Position numbers and translations under genes: made by a program. DNA of 64,000 bases, from positions 1 through 64,000 of the forward strand of contig NZ_AUMS01000008.1 of the NCBI RefSeq assembly GCF_000430805.1, given 5' to 3'. Under the pieces are notes generated by a model, which saw only the letters and a program-made list of their open reading frames with translations, ran no database searches and had not been told where the DNA came from. Below, one piece after another: positions 37,471 to 44,808 of the stretch. The first letter of the stretch is position 1; every line of letters begins with the position of its first letter. The stretch is from Chitinilyticum aquatile DSM 21506 (GTDB lineage Bacteria > Pseudomonadota > Gammaproteobacteria > Burkholderiales > Chitinibacteraceae).

Positions 37471-38208
37471 ATGCGCGCACTGCTGGTTGACGACGAACCG
37501 CTGGCCCGCAGCGAACTGCGGGCGCTGCTGGAAGAAGACGCCACCCTGACCATCACCGGCGAAGCCGGCAATGCCATCGAAGCGATGCAGGCCATCAACC
37601 AGCAGCGCCCCGATGTGGTGTTCCTCGATATCCAGATGCCGCGCATTTCCGGGCTGGAGCTCGTCAGCATGCTCGACCCCGGCCAGATGCCGCACATCGT
37701 CTTTGTCACCGCCTTTGACGAACACGCGGTGCGCGCCTTCGAAGAACACGCCTTCGACTACCTGCTCAAACCCGTCTCTGCCGAGCGCCTGGGCAAGACG
37801 CTGGCACGCCTGCGCAAAACCTCCGCCACGGCCGGCGAGGCTGCCGCACCGCCCGATTACAGCCTGCTGCCCGGCCAGCGTGCGCTGCGGCAGCTGCCCT
37901 GCCACGGGCATAACCGCATCCTGCTGCTGCCGCTTGATGCCGTTGAATCCGTCACCGCACGGCTGTCCGGCATCTACCTGGTCGACACCGCCGGGCAGGA
38001 GCACTTTACCGAGCTGACACTGAAAACGCTGGAAGAAAAGACCCCGCTGCTGCGCTGCCACCGCCAGCACCTGATCCACCCGGACCAGATCGCCGAAATC
38101 CGCCTCAACGACAGCGGCGGTGCCGACATCATCACCCGCAGCGGCCAGAGCGTGCCGGTGAGCCGGCGCTATCTGAAACCGCTCAAGGAATCACTCGGGC
38201 TGGGCTGA
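37471..38208 (+). CDS. btsR: BtsR-like (YehT) LytTR-family response regulator
   Basis: 245 aa. Receiver domain: LLVDDEPLAR (acidic pair), phospho-Asp in VVFLDIQMPRISG (D53), TAFDEHAVRAFEEHAFDYLLKP; then a LytTR DNA-binding domain (~135-240): NRILLLPLDAVESVTARLSG, RCHRQHLIHPDQIAEI. Cognate regulator of the upstream kinase. Its TGA stop is the first three bases of the next repeat (TGATACGCTG). Confidence 0.88.
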   Translation: MRALLVDDEPLARSELRALLEEDATLTITGEAGNAIEAMQAINQQRPDVVFLDIQMPRISGLELVSMLDPGQMPHIVFVTAFDEHAVRAFEEHAFDYLLKPVSAERLGKTLARLRKTSATAGEAAAPPDYSLLPGQRALRQLPCHGHNRILLLPLDAVESVTARLSGIYLVDTAGQEHFTELTLKTLEEKTPLLRCHRQHLIHPDQIAEIRLNDSGGADIITRSGQSVPVSRRYLKPLKESLGLG

Positions 38209-38271
38209 TACGCTGCAACCCATCCCTTTGCGGCCCTTTCATATAAAGGGCCACAGCCACATACACATCAA
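38206..38271. repeat. Dispersed palindromic element, copy E
   Basis: Starts at the btsR stop codon: TGATACGCTGCAACCC, core CGGCCCTTTCATATAAAGGGCC (a perfect stem GGCCCTTT/AAAGGGCC), right end ACAGCCACATACACATCA. Near-identical in outline to copy D and K. Confidence 0.88.
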
Positions 38272-38552
38272 AACAGGCAAAACAAGAGCGGGAGCTGCTC
38301 TGGCGCAGCTTCAGCTATCAACCGGATGCCGTGATGCAGGATAGGGGTTTTGCTGGCCCGAGCATCGGGCCGCTGGCCTGGATGCACATCACCGACCTGG
38401 GCAGCATCAATCTTGGCTTTGCCGATGGTGAAGAAACCGGTCCGCTGTTTGCCGACATGCCGCTGCACTTTGCGGATGACAGGCATGTTCCATGCCGGAT
38501 GCGGGTATGGGGATTGGGAGCGGCACTGGCTGGCCGCCTGAGCAAAAGGTGA
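38271..38552 (+). pseudogene. Coding remnant with no start, unknown family
   Basis: Directly abutting the 3' end of copy E, an open frame without its own start runs KQAKQERELLWRSFSYQPDA, then VMQDRGFAGPSIGPLAWMHI, TDLGSINLGFADGEETGPLF, and continues to 38552. The stretch up to ~38480 has coding-like composition and no stop; after that the sequence looks random. The only start codon is GTG 38331. It is bracketed by repeat copies E and F. I read it as the 3' part of a lost gene whose 5' part was replaced by the repeat; a short real gene from GTG 38331 is possible. Confidence 0.3.
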
Positions 38553-38657
38553 AGGGGCCGGATGAGCAGCCACAAGGGCGCGTGAGCGTGGCCCTGCCCA
38601 GCTGTGGCGGGAGCCATGCCTGCAGTGCTTCGACAGGAGAAAATGAAAAATCAGACA

Positions 38658-38708
38658 GGTATATGCCTGCAGCCATTTATTTAAAATGGTTGTGGGCGTA
38701 TACCCATG
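38658..38708. repeat. Dispersed palindromic element, copy F
   Basis: Outer arms GGTATATGCC and GGCGTATACC, core GCAGCCATTTATTTAAAATGGT. Ends CATGAATATC. Confidence 0.85.
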
Positions 38709-39010
38709 AATATCAAAAATAAGTAGGTAGCGCATCCCATGCCCGGTTTGCGTACACCACCAGCAGCGAATCGCATTTGCCCCCCGGAGAATTGCGCCGG
38801 CCAGTCTGCGCCAACACCACCACAACCGGTGACACCCCCCCAGAAAAATTGCAATTCAGCGCGGGGCAAGACTCGCCCTACAGGGCCGCGAGCTGCAAGA
38901 GCGGGTCAGCGGGCAATGCAAACCACATCGCCTGTGGCGACCCGGATTACCGCGTTGCGGCGAATCCAGGCTACAAAACGGCTGCGCCGTACGCGGTGTT
39001 AAGGCCAAAA
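38709..39010. other. Non-coding accessory DNA left of the Rhs cassette
   Basis: About 300 nt with C-runs (CCCCCC at 38779 and CCCCCCC near 38838) and no supported gene; frames here have no ribosome binding site and no family signature. It ends where the A+T-rich immunity gene stops (39011). Confidence 0.4.
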
Positions 39011-39574
39011 TCAAACAACCTGCCCTATAACTTTAAACCCAACCCCACAAATACCTGAAGACTCAATTGCGCTCTTAATTTTATCAGTAACAAAAAAGAC
39101 AGAATTATTAGAACCAGCGAGCGTAAATATATCCGCCTTCCCAAGCGCATCATTACTAATAACAAGCCACTGCACTAAAAAAATTTCCTCTGAATAGGGT
39201 GAAATGTACACAATAGACTGTCCCTTTTCATAACTAGATACCTTCTTCAAGCAATTCAAAACAAACCACGCACTCCCTTCAACAGAAACGGGGAGAAACT
39301 CAACACAATCTTCCGCTACATCGCAAAAACAATCAACAAAAGCGCCATTAACAACCCAAGACGAGAGGTATGTCGGGCAAGCATCAGGATATGCATCCGA
39401 TTTTTTAATTCTAGAACACCACACAAAATCTAATGGTATCCATCCAGATAACAGCGAAGCTCCTGAGTGAACATTTTTTAAAGCTTCTCTCGCCCCATCC
39501 AAGTCTATCGCTTGTAAATCAAGAAATCCTTCAACCGGGAACATCTTATATAGACAACCCACACCACACCTCAA
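39011..39574 (-). CDS. Imm11-family (DUF1629) immunity protein
   Basis: 187 aa. Pattern of Imm11/DUF1629: an N-terminal variable part, WFVLNCLKKVSSYEKGQS, and the typical C-terminus IFTLAGSNNSVFFVTDKIKSAIESSGICGVGFKVI given here in parts (IFTLAGSNNSVFFVTDKIK; GVGFKVIGQ). Located immediately downstream of the Rhs toxin tip, with start TTG 39574 overlapping its stop by 4 nt (TTGA); an ATG at 39544 (MFPVEGFLD) is an alternative. Low G+C compared with the flanks, so recently acquired. It would neutralise the AHH-like nuclease. Confidence 0.72.
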   Translation of the reverse strand: MRCGVGCLYKMFPVEGFLDLQAIDLDGAREALKNVHSGASLLSGWIPLDFVWCSRIKKSDAYPDACPTYLSSWVVNGAFVDCFCDVAEDCVEFLPVSVEGSAWFVLNCLKKVSSYEKGQSIVYISPYSEEIFLVQWLVISNDALGKADIFTLAGSNNSVFFVTDKIKSAIESSGICGVGFKVIGQVV

Positions 39575-40656
39575 GGGAAAGTGCCAGAAATAATTCCCGC
39601 CTTTATCACAGAAAGGCGAGCCGCGACATCCTGATATGTAGAAGCTCCTCTCAGCGCGGTATTCACAGCATCGTAATAAGCTCTTGTGTGCATTTTTCGA
39701 TGGTATGGCGTATTAACAAACAACCCATTATTTGGATCATTAACACTCATCCCAGCATTATGAAGAATATTACGCGCCTCTTCTGCCCGGTTATCTTTAA
39801 CAGCCACAACATGATGGGAGCTCTCAAATCTACCCTTAACCACTCCAGTTGCCTCGGTTAAGTTTCTCTCTAGTATTGCACTATTACAATTTAATACTGC
39901 GACTCCACCTGCATTTTGTGAATTATCAATATTTCCATAAGGATCAGGAAGGCTGTTTTGGTAAGCTGCTAATGCTATGGCGACAGTGAGAGGGTTGCTT
40001 AATAATCTTGCCGCAACCGCACGAGCAACACCGCCAATGAGTGCATTTGCAATAGCTTGTTGTGTTCTCTCCGCAACTACTGCTTCATACAGTCGCCCAT
40101 CCGGATCAACAAATCTGAGCGGGTTATTGTTCGCGTACGCATAGCGGTTGAAGCTGTGCACCGGGTTGCTGTCCACCCAGTCCACCGGGTCGATGGCCAT
40201 GAAGCGGCCCAGCACCGAGTCGTACCAGCGCGCACCGAAGTAACTCAGGCCAATCTTGTCCTCAAACGGCTTGCCGGTAAACCATTGCTGGTTTTTCGTC
40301 GTCGCGCCGGCCAACTTTTCGCCAAAGGGGCGGTAGCTGGTGCGCCACAGCAGCGCGCCATCGGCGGCGGTGGCGGCCAGCGGGCTGCCGGTCGGGTCGC
40401 TGTGGTAGTAGGTGACGCTGCTGCCTTCCACGTCCACCAGCTTGCTGCGGCCGAGGTAGAGGTGTTTGGTGGAGACACTGTTGCCGAGGTTGATTTCGTA
40501 ATACAGCAGGCCATCCAGCCCGGTGAATTCGAGCTTGTTCACCTGGCCATCGGCACTCGTGCTGATGACGCGGGTGGAGGCGCCGTCGCCCCGCAAGGGG
40601 ACTTCCACTGGGCGTAGGTGCAGGCGACCTGGCTGCTGCTGCCGCAACCGTAACAC
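39571..40656 (-). CDS. Truncated Rhs core plus C-terminal AHH-like nuclease toxin tip
   Basis: 361 aa, 5' truncated. Residues ~30-190 are the end of an Rhs/YD core: YYHSDPTGSPLAATAADGAL, WRTSYRPFGEKLAG, GLSYFGARWYDSVLGRFMAI, DPVDWVDSNPVHSFNRYAYA, then NNNPLRFVDPDGR, the conserved junction. After it the sequence changes to a variable toxin: SSHHVVAVKDNRAEEARNIL, NDPNNGLFVNTPYH, HTRAYYDAVNTALRG, the layout of HNH/Endo VII nucleases of the AHH group (SHH here in place of AHH). The N-terminal filament and secretion region are missing and the first ~25 residues from a GTG start match nothing, so this is a displaced toxin cassette rather than a working Rhs gene. Confidence 0.8.
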   Translation of the reverse strand: MLRLRQQQPGRLHLRPVEVPLRGDGASTRVISTSADGQVNKLEFTGLDGLLYYEINLGNSVSTKHLYLGRSKLVDVEGSSVTYYHSDPTGSPLAATAADGALLWRTSYRPFGEKLAGATTKNQQWFTGKPFEDKIGLSYFGARWYDSVLGRFMAIDPVDWVDSNPVHSFNRYAYANNNPLRFVDPDGRLYEAVVAERTQQAIANALIGGVARAVAARLLSNPLTVAIALAAYQNSLPDPYGNIDNSQNAGGVAVLNCNSAILERNLTEATGVVKGRFESSHHVVAVKDNRAEEARNILHNAGMSVNDPNNGLFVNTPYHRKMHTRAYYDAVNTALRGASTYQDVAARLSVIKAGIISGTFP

Positions 40657-40698
40657 GGGCCGGCACTTTCTGAGCCGCTGAAGGAGGCACGCGGGCAG

Positions 40699-40767
40699 GG
40701 CTGATACCCGCTACCCCATGGCAACACTGGCAAACCGGGGAAAGGGGTTCAGCCACATACATCACCA
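40699..40767. repeat. Dispersed palindromic element, copy K (diverged)
   Basis: Left end TGATACCCGCTACCCCATGG parallels TGATACGCTGCAACCCAT of copy E; right end TTCAGCCACATACATCA. The central hairpin is altered (ACCGGGGAAAGGGGTT). It stands just beyond the broken 5' end of the Rhs fragment. Confidence 0.65.
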
Positions 40768-40856
40768 CAGCATGCAGAATGGTACGTATGGTCTACCCGG
40801 AATCCGGTGACTGCTGCAGTAAAGCTGCTTCGTTTACGGAATGAACGCCAGAGACA

Positions 40857-40891
40857 ACAAAAAACCCGCAAGCATTACGCTATGCGGGTTT
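40857..40891 (-). terminator. Terminator of tRNA-Leu
   Basis: Minus strand AAACCCGCA / TGCGGGTTT stem with a ~12-nt loop followed by TTTTTTG, ~33 nt beyond the tRNA-Leu 3' end. Confidence 0.85.
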
Positions 40892-40924
40892 GATGGATTT
40901 TCTGGACTGCTTGGTACTGAATTC

Positions 40925-41008
40925 TGGTGCCCGGGGTCGGACTCGAACCGACACGCCTTGCAGCGGGGGATTTTGAATCCCCTGCGTCTACCATTTCGCC
41001 ACCCGGGC
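40925..41008 (-). tRNA. tRNA-Leu(CAA)
   Basis: 84 nt with encoded CCA. Acceptor GCCCGGG / CCCGGGC; anticodon stem GGGGA-TTCAAAA-TCCCC gives anticodon CAA; class II variable arm; T-arm GTCGGTTCGAGTCCGAC. Confidence 0.96.
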
Positions 41009-41055
41009 AGGGAGGACAGGCATTATGCCTTGCACCCGCCCCGGTGACAAGCCTG

Positions 41056-41922
41056 TTACGACTTGTTGTCCTTGAGCTGGAGCGCCCGCTCGTAGAGGGT
41101 ATTGCGCGGTGCGCCGGTGATGCGCATGGCAATCGCTACCGCCTGCTTGACGGGCAACTCTTCCACCAGCGGCTGCAGGACGGCATCAAACTCGGCGCCG
41201 TCAGCGCGCTCCTGCTCCGGGGCGGCATCAATCACGACCACGCATTCGCCGCGCTGCTGGTTGCTGTCCGATGCGACAAAGGCATGCAGGCCGGCAAGGC
41301 TGTCACGGCGGATGGTCTCGAAGGTTTTGGTCAGTTCGCGGCAAAGCACGGCCTGACGATCGGCGCCCAGCACCTCGACCAGATCGGCCAGACATTCAAG
41401 AATGCGGTGCGGGGCTTCATAGAACACAATCTGGTAGGGCGACTGCGCGAGCGCAGCCAGCTCAGACTTGCGCTGGCCGCTTTTCGGGGGCAGAAAGCCA
41501 TAGAACAGCGCATGCGCGGCGGTGAAGCCGGCGGCACTCAGCGCCGTGGTCAGGGCCGAGGCGCCCGGAATCGGCACAACACGGATGCCGGCAGCGTGTG
41601 CAGTAGCAACCAGCACGGCGCCGGGATCGGAGATGGCGGGCGTGCCGGCGTCGGACACCTGCGCCACTACTTCACCGGCCTGCATGCGGGCGACCAGTTT
41701 CTCGGCCATGCCGCGTTCATTGTGTTCGCGCAGGCTGATCATTGGCGTACTGATGGCATAATGCTTGAGCAGCAGACCGGTGACGCGGGTATCTTCCGCC
41801 GCGATGACATCCGCCTGCCGCAACACGTCCAGCGCCCGGCTTGTGAAATCGGCACGATTCCCGATCGGCGTTGCAACCACATATAATGAAGACTTGCTCA
41901 CCAAGAAAGTATCGTCATGCAC
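41056..41922 (-). CDS. rsmI: 16S rRNA (cytidine(1402)-2'-O)-methyltransferase RsmI
   Basis: 288 aa. Tetrapyrrole-methylase fold enzyme that 2'-O-methylates C1402. Motifs LYVVATPIGNRADFTSRA, AEDTRVTGLLLKHY, SDAGTPAISDPG, PIPGASALTTALSAAG, FYGFLPPKSGQR and FYEAPHRI. Start is GTG 41922, supported by AGGAGG 8 nt upstream; a GTG at 41901 has no such site. Divergent from lpoA with a 6-nt overlap of the two starts. Confidence 0.95.
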   Translation of the reverse strand: MHDDTFLVSKSSLYVVATPIGNRADFTSRALDVLRQADVIAAEDTRVTGLLLKHYAISTPMISLREHNERGMAEKLVARMQAGEVVAQVSDAGTPAISDPGAVLVATAHAAGIRVVPIPGASALTTALSAAGFTAAHALFYGFLPPKSGQRKSELAALAQSPYQIVFYEAPHRILECLADLVEVLGADRQAVLCRELTKTFETIRRDSLAGLHAFVASDSNQQRGECVVVIDAAPEQERADGAEFDAVLQPLVEELPVKQAVAIAMRITGAPRNTLYERALQLKDNKS

Positions 41923-43050
41923 GCCAGAAACCTCCTACTCCGCAGTGTGCGGCTTATTGCGGCGGTACTATACGGTGCTGCCGCCATTACGGCTACCGCC
42001 GCGGACGTCACCGCGTCGGCGCCGAAGGCAGCCGCTCCGGCTGAACACAGCCATATCGCATTGCTGCTGCCCACCAAGAGCAAATCGCTGAAGCCAGCTA
42101 CCGACCAGATTCGCGCCGGTGTGCTGGCCGCGGAACGGATGCACGGCAATACCGACATTCCGCCAGTGCGCCTGTATGAAACCACCGATTCCGAAGCCGA
42201 CGTGCTCGCCCAGCTGCAAAAAGCACAGGCCGATGGCGCCCGCGCCGTGATCGGCCCGCTGAGCAAATCGGCGGTGAACTACATTGCCGATGTGGCCGAG
42301 CTGGACATCCCGGTGCTCGCGCTGAACAGTTTCGACGGCAGCACGCTGCAGCGTGCCAATCTCTACAGTTTCAATCTGTCGATCGAAGCCGAAGCGGCAC
42401 AACTGGCGCGCTCAATCCACGAAGGGGGGCTGACGCACCCCGTACTGCTGCAAGGCAGCGGTGCCCTGCCGCCGCGCATGGTGCAGGGCTTCATCGATGG
42501 CTGGATGCGGGTGGCCGGCGCGCCGCCTGCCGTGATCGACCTGGCCGACCCGGTGGCTGCTCCGGCAACGCTGGCGGCACTGCTGAACGACAACGGCGCC
42601 GATGCAGTCATCCTCGCCACCACCGGCAAGCAGGCCCGCCTGATCCGCCCCTATCTTGGCAATGATCGCCTGGTGTTTGCCACCAGCCAGATCGATACCG
42701 GCAATCTGAAAGCCGCGCTGGATCTCGCCGGCATCCGCTTTCTGGACATGCCGTGGCTGGCCACGCCCGAACTGGAAGAATATGCGGCCTACCAGCGCAA
42801 GCGCATGAACTCAACCGACCTGGAACGCCTGTTTGCGCTGGGCGTGGATGCCTGGCGCATTGCTGCAGCGCTGGCCACCGGCAACGGCGAAAAGGAATGG
42901 CAGGGCGTCACCGGCCAGCTGAGCATCGGCGAGAACGGCCAGATCAACCGCGAGCTGGTGCTGCGCACCGTGCCGGGCCGGCCGCTGGCACTCAGCCCGG
43001 CAACGCAGAAAGCGGCCTCGGAACCTGCCGCCGCTTCGCCCGTCCAATGA
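41917..43050 (+). CDS. lpoA: LpoA-like penicillin-binding protein activator (LppC family)
   Basis: 377 aa. Corresponds to the C-terminal periplasmic-binding-protein fold of LpoA, which stimulates PBP1A: IALLLPTKSKSLKPATDQIR, ARAVIGPLSKSAV, PVLALNSFD, AVILATTGKQARLIRPYLG and ALGVDAWRIAAALATG. The N-terminal TPR half of E. coli LpoA (678 aa) is absent. A signal sequence (to ~AITATAADV) lacks the lipobox cysteine, so the protein appears not to be a lipoprotein. Heads the lpoA-yraN-gmhA-dolP unit, in the same order as E. coli. Confidence 0.86.
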   Translation: MHARNLLLRSVRLIAAVLYGAAAITATAADVTASAPKAAAPAEHSHIALLLPTKSKSLKPATDQIRAGVLAAERMHGNTDIPPVRLYETTDSEADVLAQLQKAQADGARAVIGPLSKSAVNYIADVAELDIPVLALNSFDGSTLQRANLYSFNLSIEAEAAQLARSIHEGGLTHPVLLQGSGALPPRMVQGFIDGWMRVAGAPPAVIDLADPVAAPATLAALLNDNGADAVILATTGKQARLIRPYLGNDRLVFATSQIDTGNLKAALDLAGIRFLDMPWLATPELEEYAAYQRKRMNSTDLERLFALGVDAWRIAAALATGNGEKEWQGVTGQLSIGENGQINRELVLRTVPGRPLALSPATQKAASEPAAASPVQ

Positions 43051-43391
43051 ACGACAAGGGGGCAGCAGCCGAGCAGGCTGCCGCAGAATTTCTGCGCCGT
43101 GCCGGGCTGTCTATTGTCGAGCGCAACTGGCAATGCCGGCGCGGGGAAATAGACCTGATTGCCCGCGAGGGTGAAACACTGGTATTTGTAGAAGTCAGAG
43201 CCCGCGCTTCCCGCCGTTTTGGCGGTGCCGCGGCCAGCATCGGTCAGGCAAAACGCGCTAAACTCCTGACCGCCGCACAAACTTACCTGAGCAGTCTGCG
43301 TGTCACGCCACCCTGCCGCTTCGATGCCGTGTGCTTCGAAGGCAGCGAAATCATCTGGCTGAAGAACTGCCTGGACGCCACTGACGCTTAA
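43047..43391 (+). CDS. yraN: YraN family (UPF0102) endonuclease-fold protein
   Basis: 114 aa. Restriction-endonuclease-like core: GAAAEQAAAEFLRRAGL, ERNWQCRRGEIDLIAREGET, LVFVEVRARASRRFGG with the D-ExK-like catalytic residues. Function unproven; possibly a Holliday-junction-related nuclease. ATG overlaps the lpoA stop (ATGA). Confidence 0.92.
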   Translation: MNDKGAAAEQAAAEFLRRAGLSIVERNWQCRRGEIDLIAREGETLVFVEVRARASRRFGGAAASIGQAKRAKLLTAAQTYLSSLRVTPPCRFDAVCFEGSEIIWLKNCLDATDA

Positions 43392-43404
43392 CGAAGGATA
43401 AACA

Positions 43405-43998
43405 ATGGATTTGATCAATCGCGTACAGCACCACTTTCTGGAAAGCATCAAGGTCAAGCAGGCCGCTGCCGACGAGCTCTCCCCGGCCATCGCGGCCGCT
43501 GCCGAACTGATGGTGCAGTCGCTGATTGCCGACGGCAAGGTTCTGGCCTGCGGCAATGGCGGTTCGGCCGCTGATGCGCAGCACTTCGCCGCGGAGATGG
43601 TCGGCCGCTTCGAGCGCGAGCGCCCGGGCCTGCCGGCCATTGCGCTGACGACCGATACATCGGCGCTCACCGCGATTGCCAACGATTACGACTTCGACCT
43701 GGTCTTCTCCAAGCAGGTGCATGCGCTGGGCCGCGCTGGCGATGTGCTCGTTGCCATTTCCACCTCGGGCAACTCGGCCAACGTCATTGCCGCCATCCAC
43801 GCCGCACACGACCGCCAGATGCGCGTAATCGCGCTGACCGGCAAGGGCGGCGGCCAGATCGGCGAGCTGCTGACCGGTGAAGACGTGCACATCTGCGCGC
43901 CGAGCCAGCGCACGGCCCGCACCCAGGAAGTCCATATTACCGCCATCCATGCGATGTGCGATGCTGTTGACTTCATGCTGCTCGGGGGGGATCAGTAA
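43405..43998 (+). CDS. gmhA: Phosphoheptose isomerase / DiaA-family SIS protein
   Basis: 197 aa. SIS domain: [38 protein letters not shown], and [15 protein letters not shown]. Residues expected for GmhA catalysis (Glu in [10 protein letters not shown] and His in VHITAIH) are present, so it may make D-glycero-manno-heptose 7-phosphate for LPS core. Its place between yraN and dolP equals that of E. coli diaA, the DnaA-binding initiation factor, so DiaA is the alternative reading. 13 bp after yraN. Confidence 0.88.
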   Translation: MDLINRVQHHFLESIKVKQAAADELSPAIAAAAELMVQSLIADGKVLACGNGGSAADAQHFAAEMVGRFERERPGLPAIALTTDTSALTAIANDYDFDLVFSKQVHALGRAGDVLVAISTSGNSANVIAAIHAAHDRQMRVIALTGKGGGQIGELLTGEDVHICAPSQRTARTQEVHITAIHAMCDAVDFMLLGGDQ

Positions 43999-44588
43999 TG
44001 CTGCGTCGCTCGCTGCTCACCGCTGCTGCCGTCTGCTCGATCGGGCTGACCGGCTGCGTGCCGCTGCTGGTGGCTGGCGGCGTTGCCGTCGGCGCCTGGA
44101 TCGGCTCCGACCCGCGCAAGACCACGCTGATCGAAAGCGACACCAACAGCGCAGCCACGATCAGCGCCAGCATCATCGACACCTTCAAGGAAAAGGTGCA
44201 CGTCAACGTCACCGTCTACAACGGCGTGGCACTGCTGACCGGCGAAGTCCCCGATGCTGCTGCCCAGGCCAGGGTGGCCGAACTGGCGCGCGCTGACCGC
44301 CGCATCCGCCAGGTCTTCAATGAAACGGTGATCGCACCCAATTCCAGTGCCGCCGACCGCCTGAATGACAGCCAGCTCACCACCCGCGTGAAAACCGCCA
44401 TCCTCACCGGCGGCAATGACATGGCCAGCGTGCATATTCTGGTCGTCACCGAACGCAAGGTCGTCTACCTGATGGGACTTTCCTCGCCGGCCATGGCCAG
44501 CAAGGCCGCCGATCTCGCCAGCCGCGTCAGTGGCGTGCAGCAGGTCGTCAAACTGGTCGAGCACCTGCCGCCAGCCAGCGGCAAGTAA
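43998..44588 (+). CDS. dolP: BON-domain outer-membrane lipoprotein DolP (YraP)
   Basis: 196 aa. Lipobox LTGC (~15-18), then two BON domains: one near ~50-110 (TKIDTFKEKVHVNVTVYNGV-type, VALLTGEVPDAAAQARVAEL) and one near ~125-190 (LTTRVKTAILTGGNDMASVH, VVYLMGLSSPAMASKAADLA). Phospholipid-binding outer-membrane lipoprotein that supports membrane integrity and amidase control. Start shares one base with the gmhA stop. Last gene of the operon; followed by repeat copy G. Confidence 0.92.
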   Translation: MLRRSLLTAAAVCSIGLTGCVPLLVAGGVAVGAWIGSDPRKTTLIESDTNSAATISASIIDTFKEKVHVNVTVYNGVALLTGEVPDAAAQARVAELARADRRIRQVFNETVIAPNSSAADRLNDSQLTTRVKTAILTGGNDMASVHILVVTERKVVYLMGLSSPAMASKAADLASRVSGVQQVVKLVEHLPPASGK

Positions 44589-44611
44589 TCCTCGCCATCA
44601 GAACCATGCAA

Positions 44612-44660
44612 GGGTATACGCCTGCAGCCTTTTAATAAAAAGGGCCGTGGGCATATACCC
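44612..44660. repeat. Dispersed palindromic element, copy G
   Basis: Very regular copy: outer arms GGGTATACGCC and GGCATATACCC, core GCAGCCTTTTAATAAAAAGGGC. Lies between the convergent dolP and glgP genes. Confidence 0.88.
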
Positions 44661-44750
44661 TTTTCCATTTACTTTTCCGACCCACATCCCAGAGCCTGAA
44701 CTGCTGCGCGGACAAGCGCTCCGGCTGCTCGATTCCGGCCCATTGCCATG

Positions 44751-44777
44751 AAAAAGGCCGGCGTCACCGCCGGCCTT
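44751..44777 (-). terminator. Terminator of the glgCAP unit
   Basis: Minus strand AAGGCCGGCG / CGCCGGCCTT with GTGA loop then TTTTTC, 32 nt past the glgP stop. Confidence 0.88.
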
Positions 44778-44808
44778 CTGCTGCTTGCGGGACAAGCGCA
44801 CCGCAGAC

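Noticed and set aside
38995-39015. GTTAAGGCC as an attC-like integron site
   Set aside because: Only half of the conserved core is present and there is no inverse partner or integrase.
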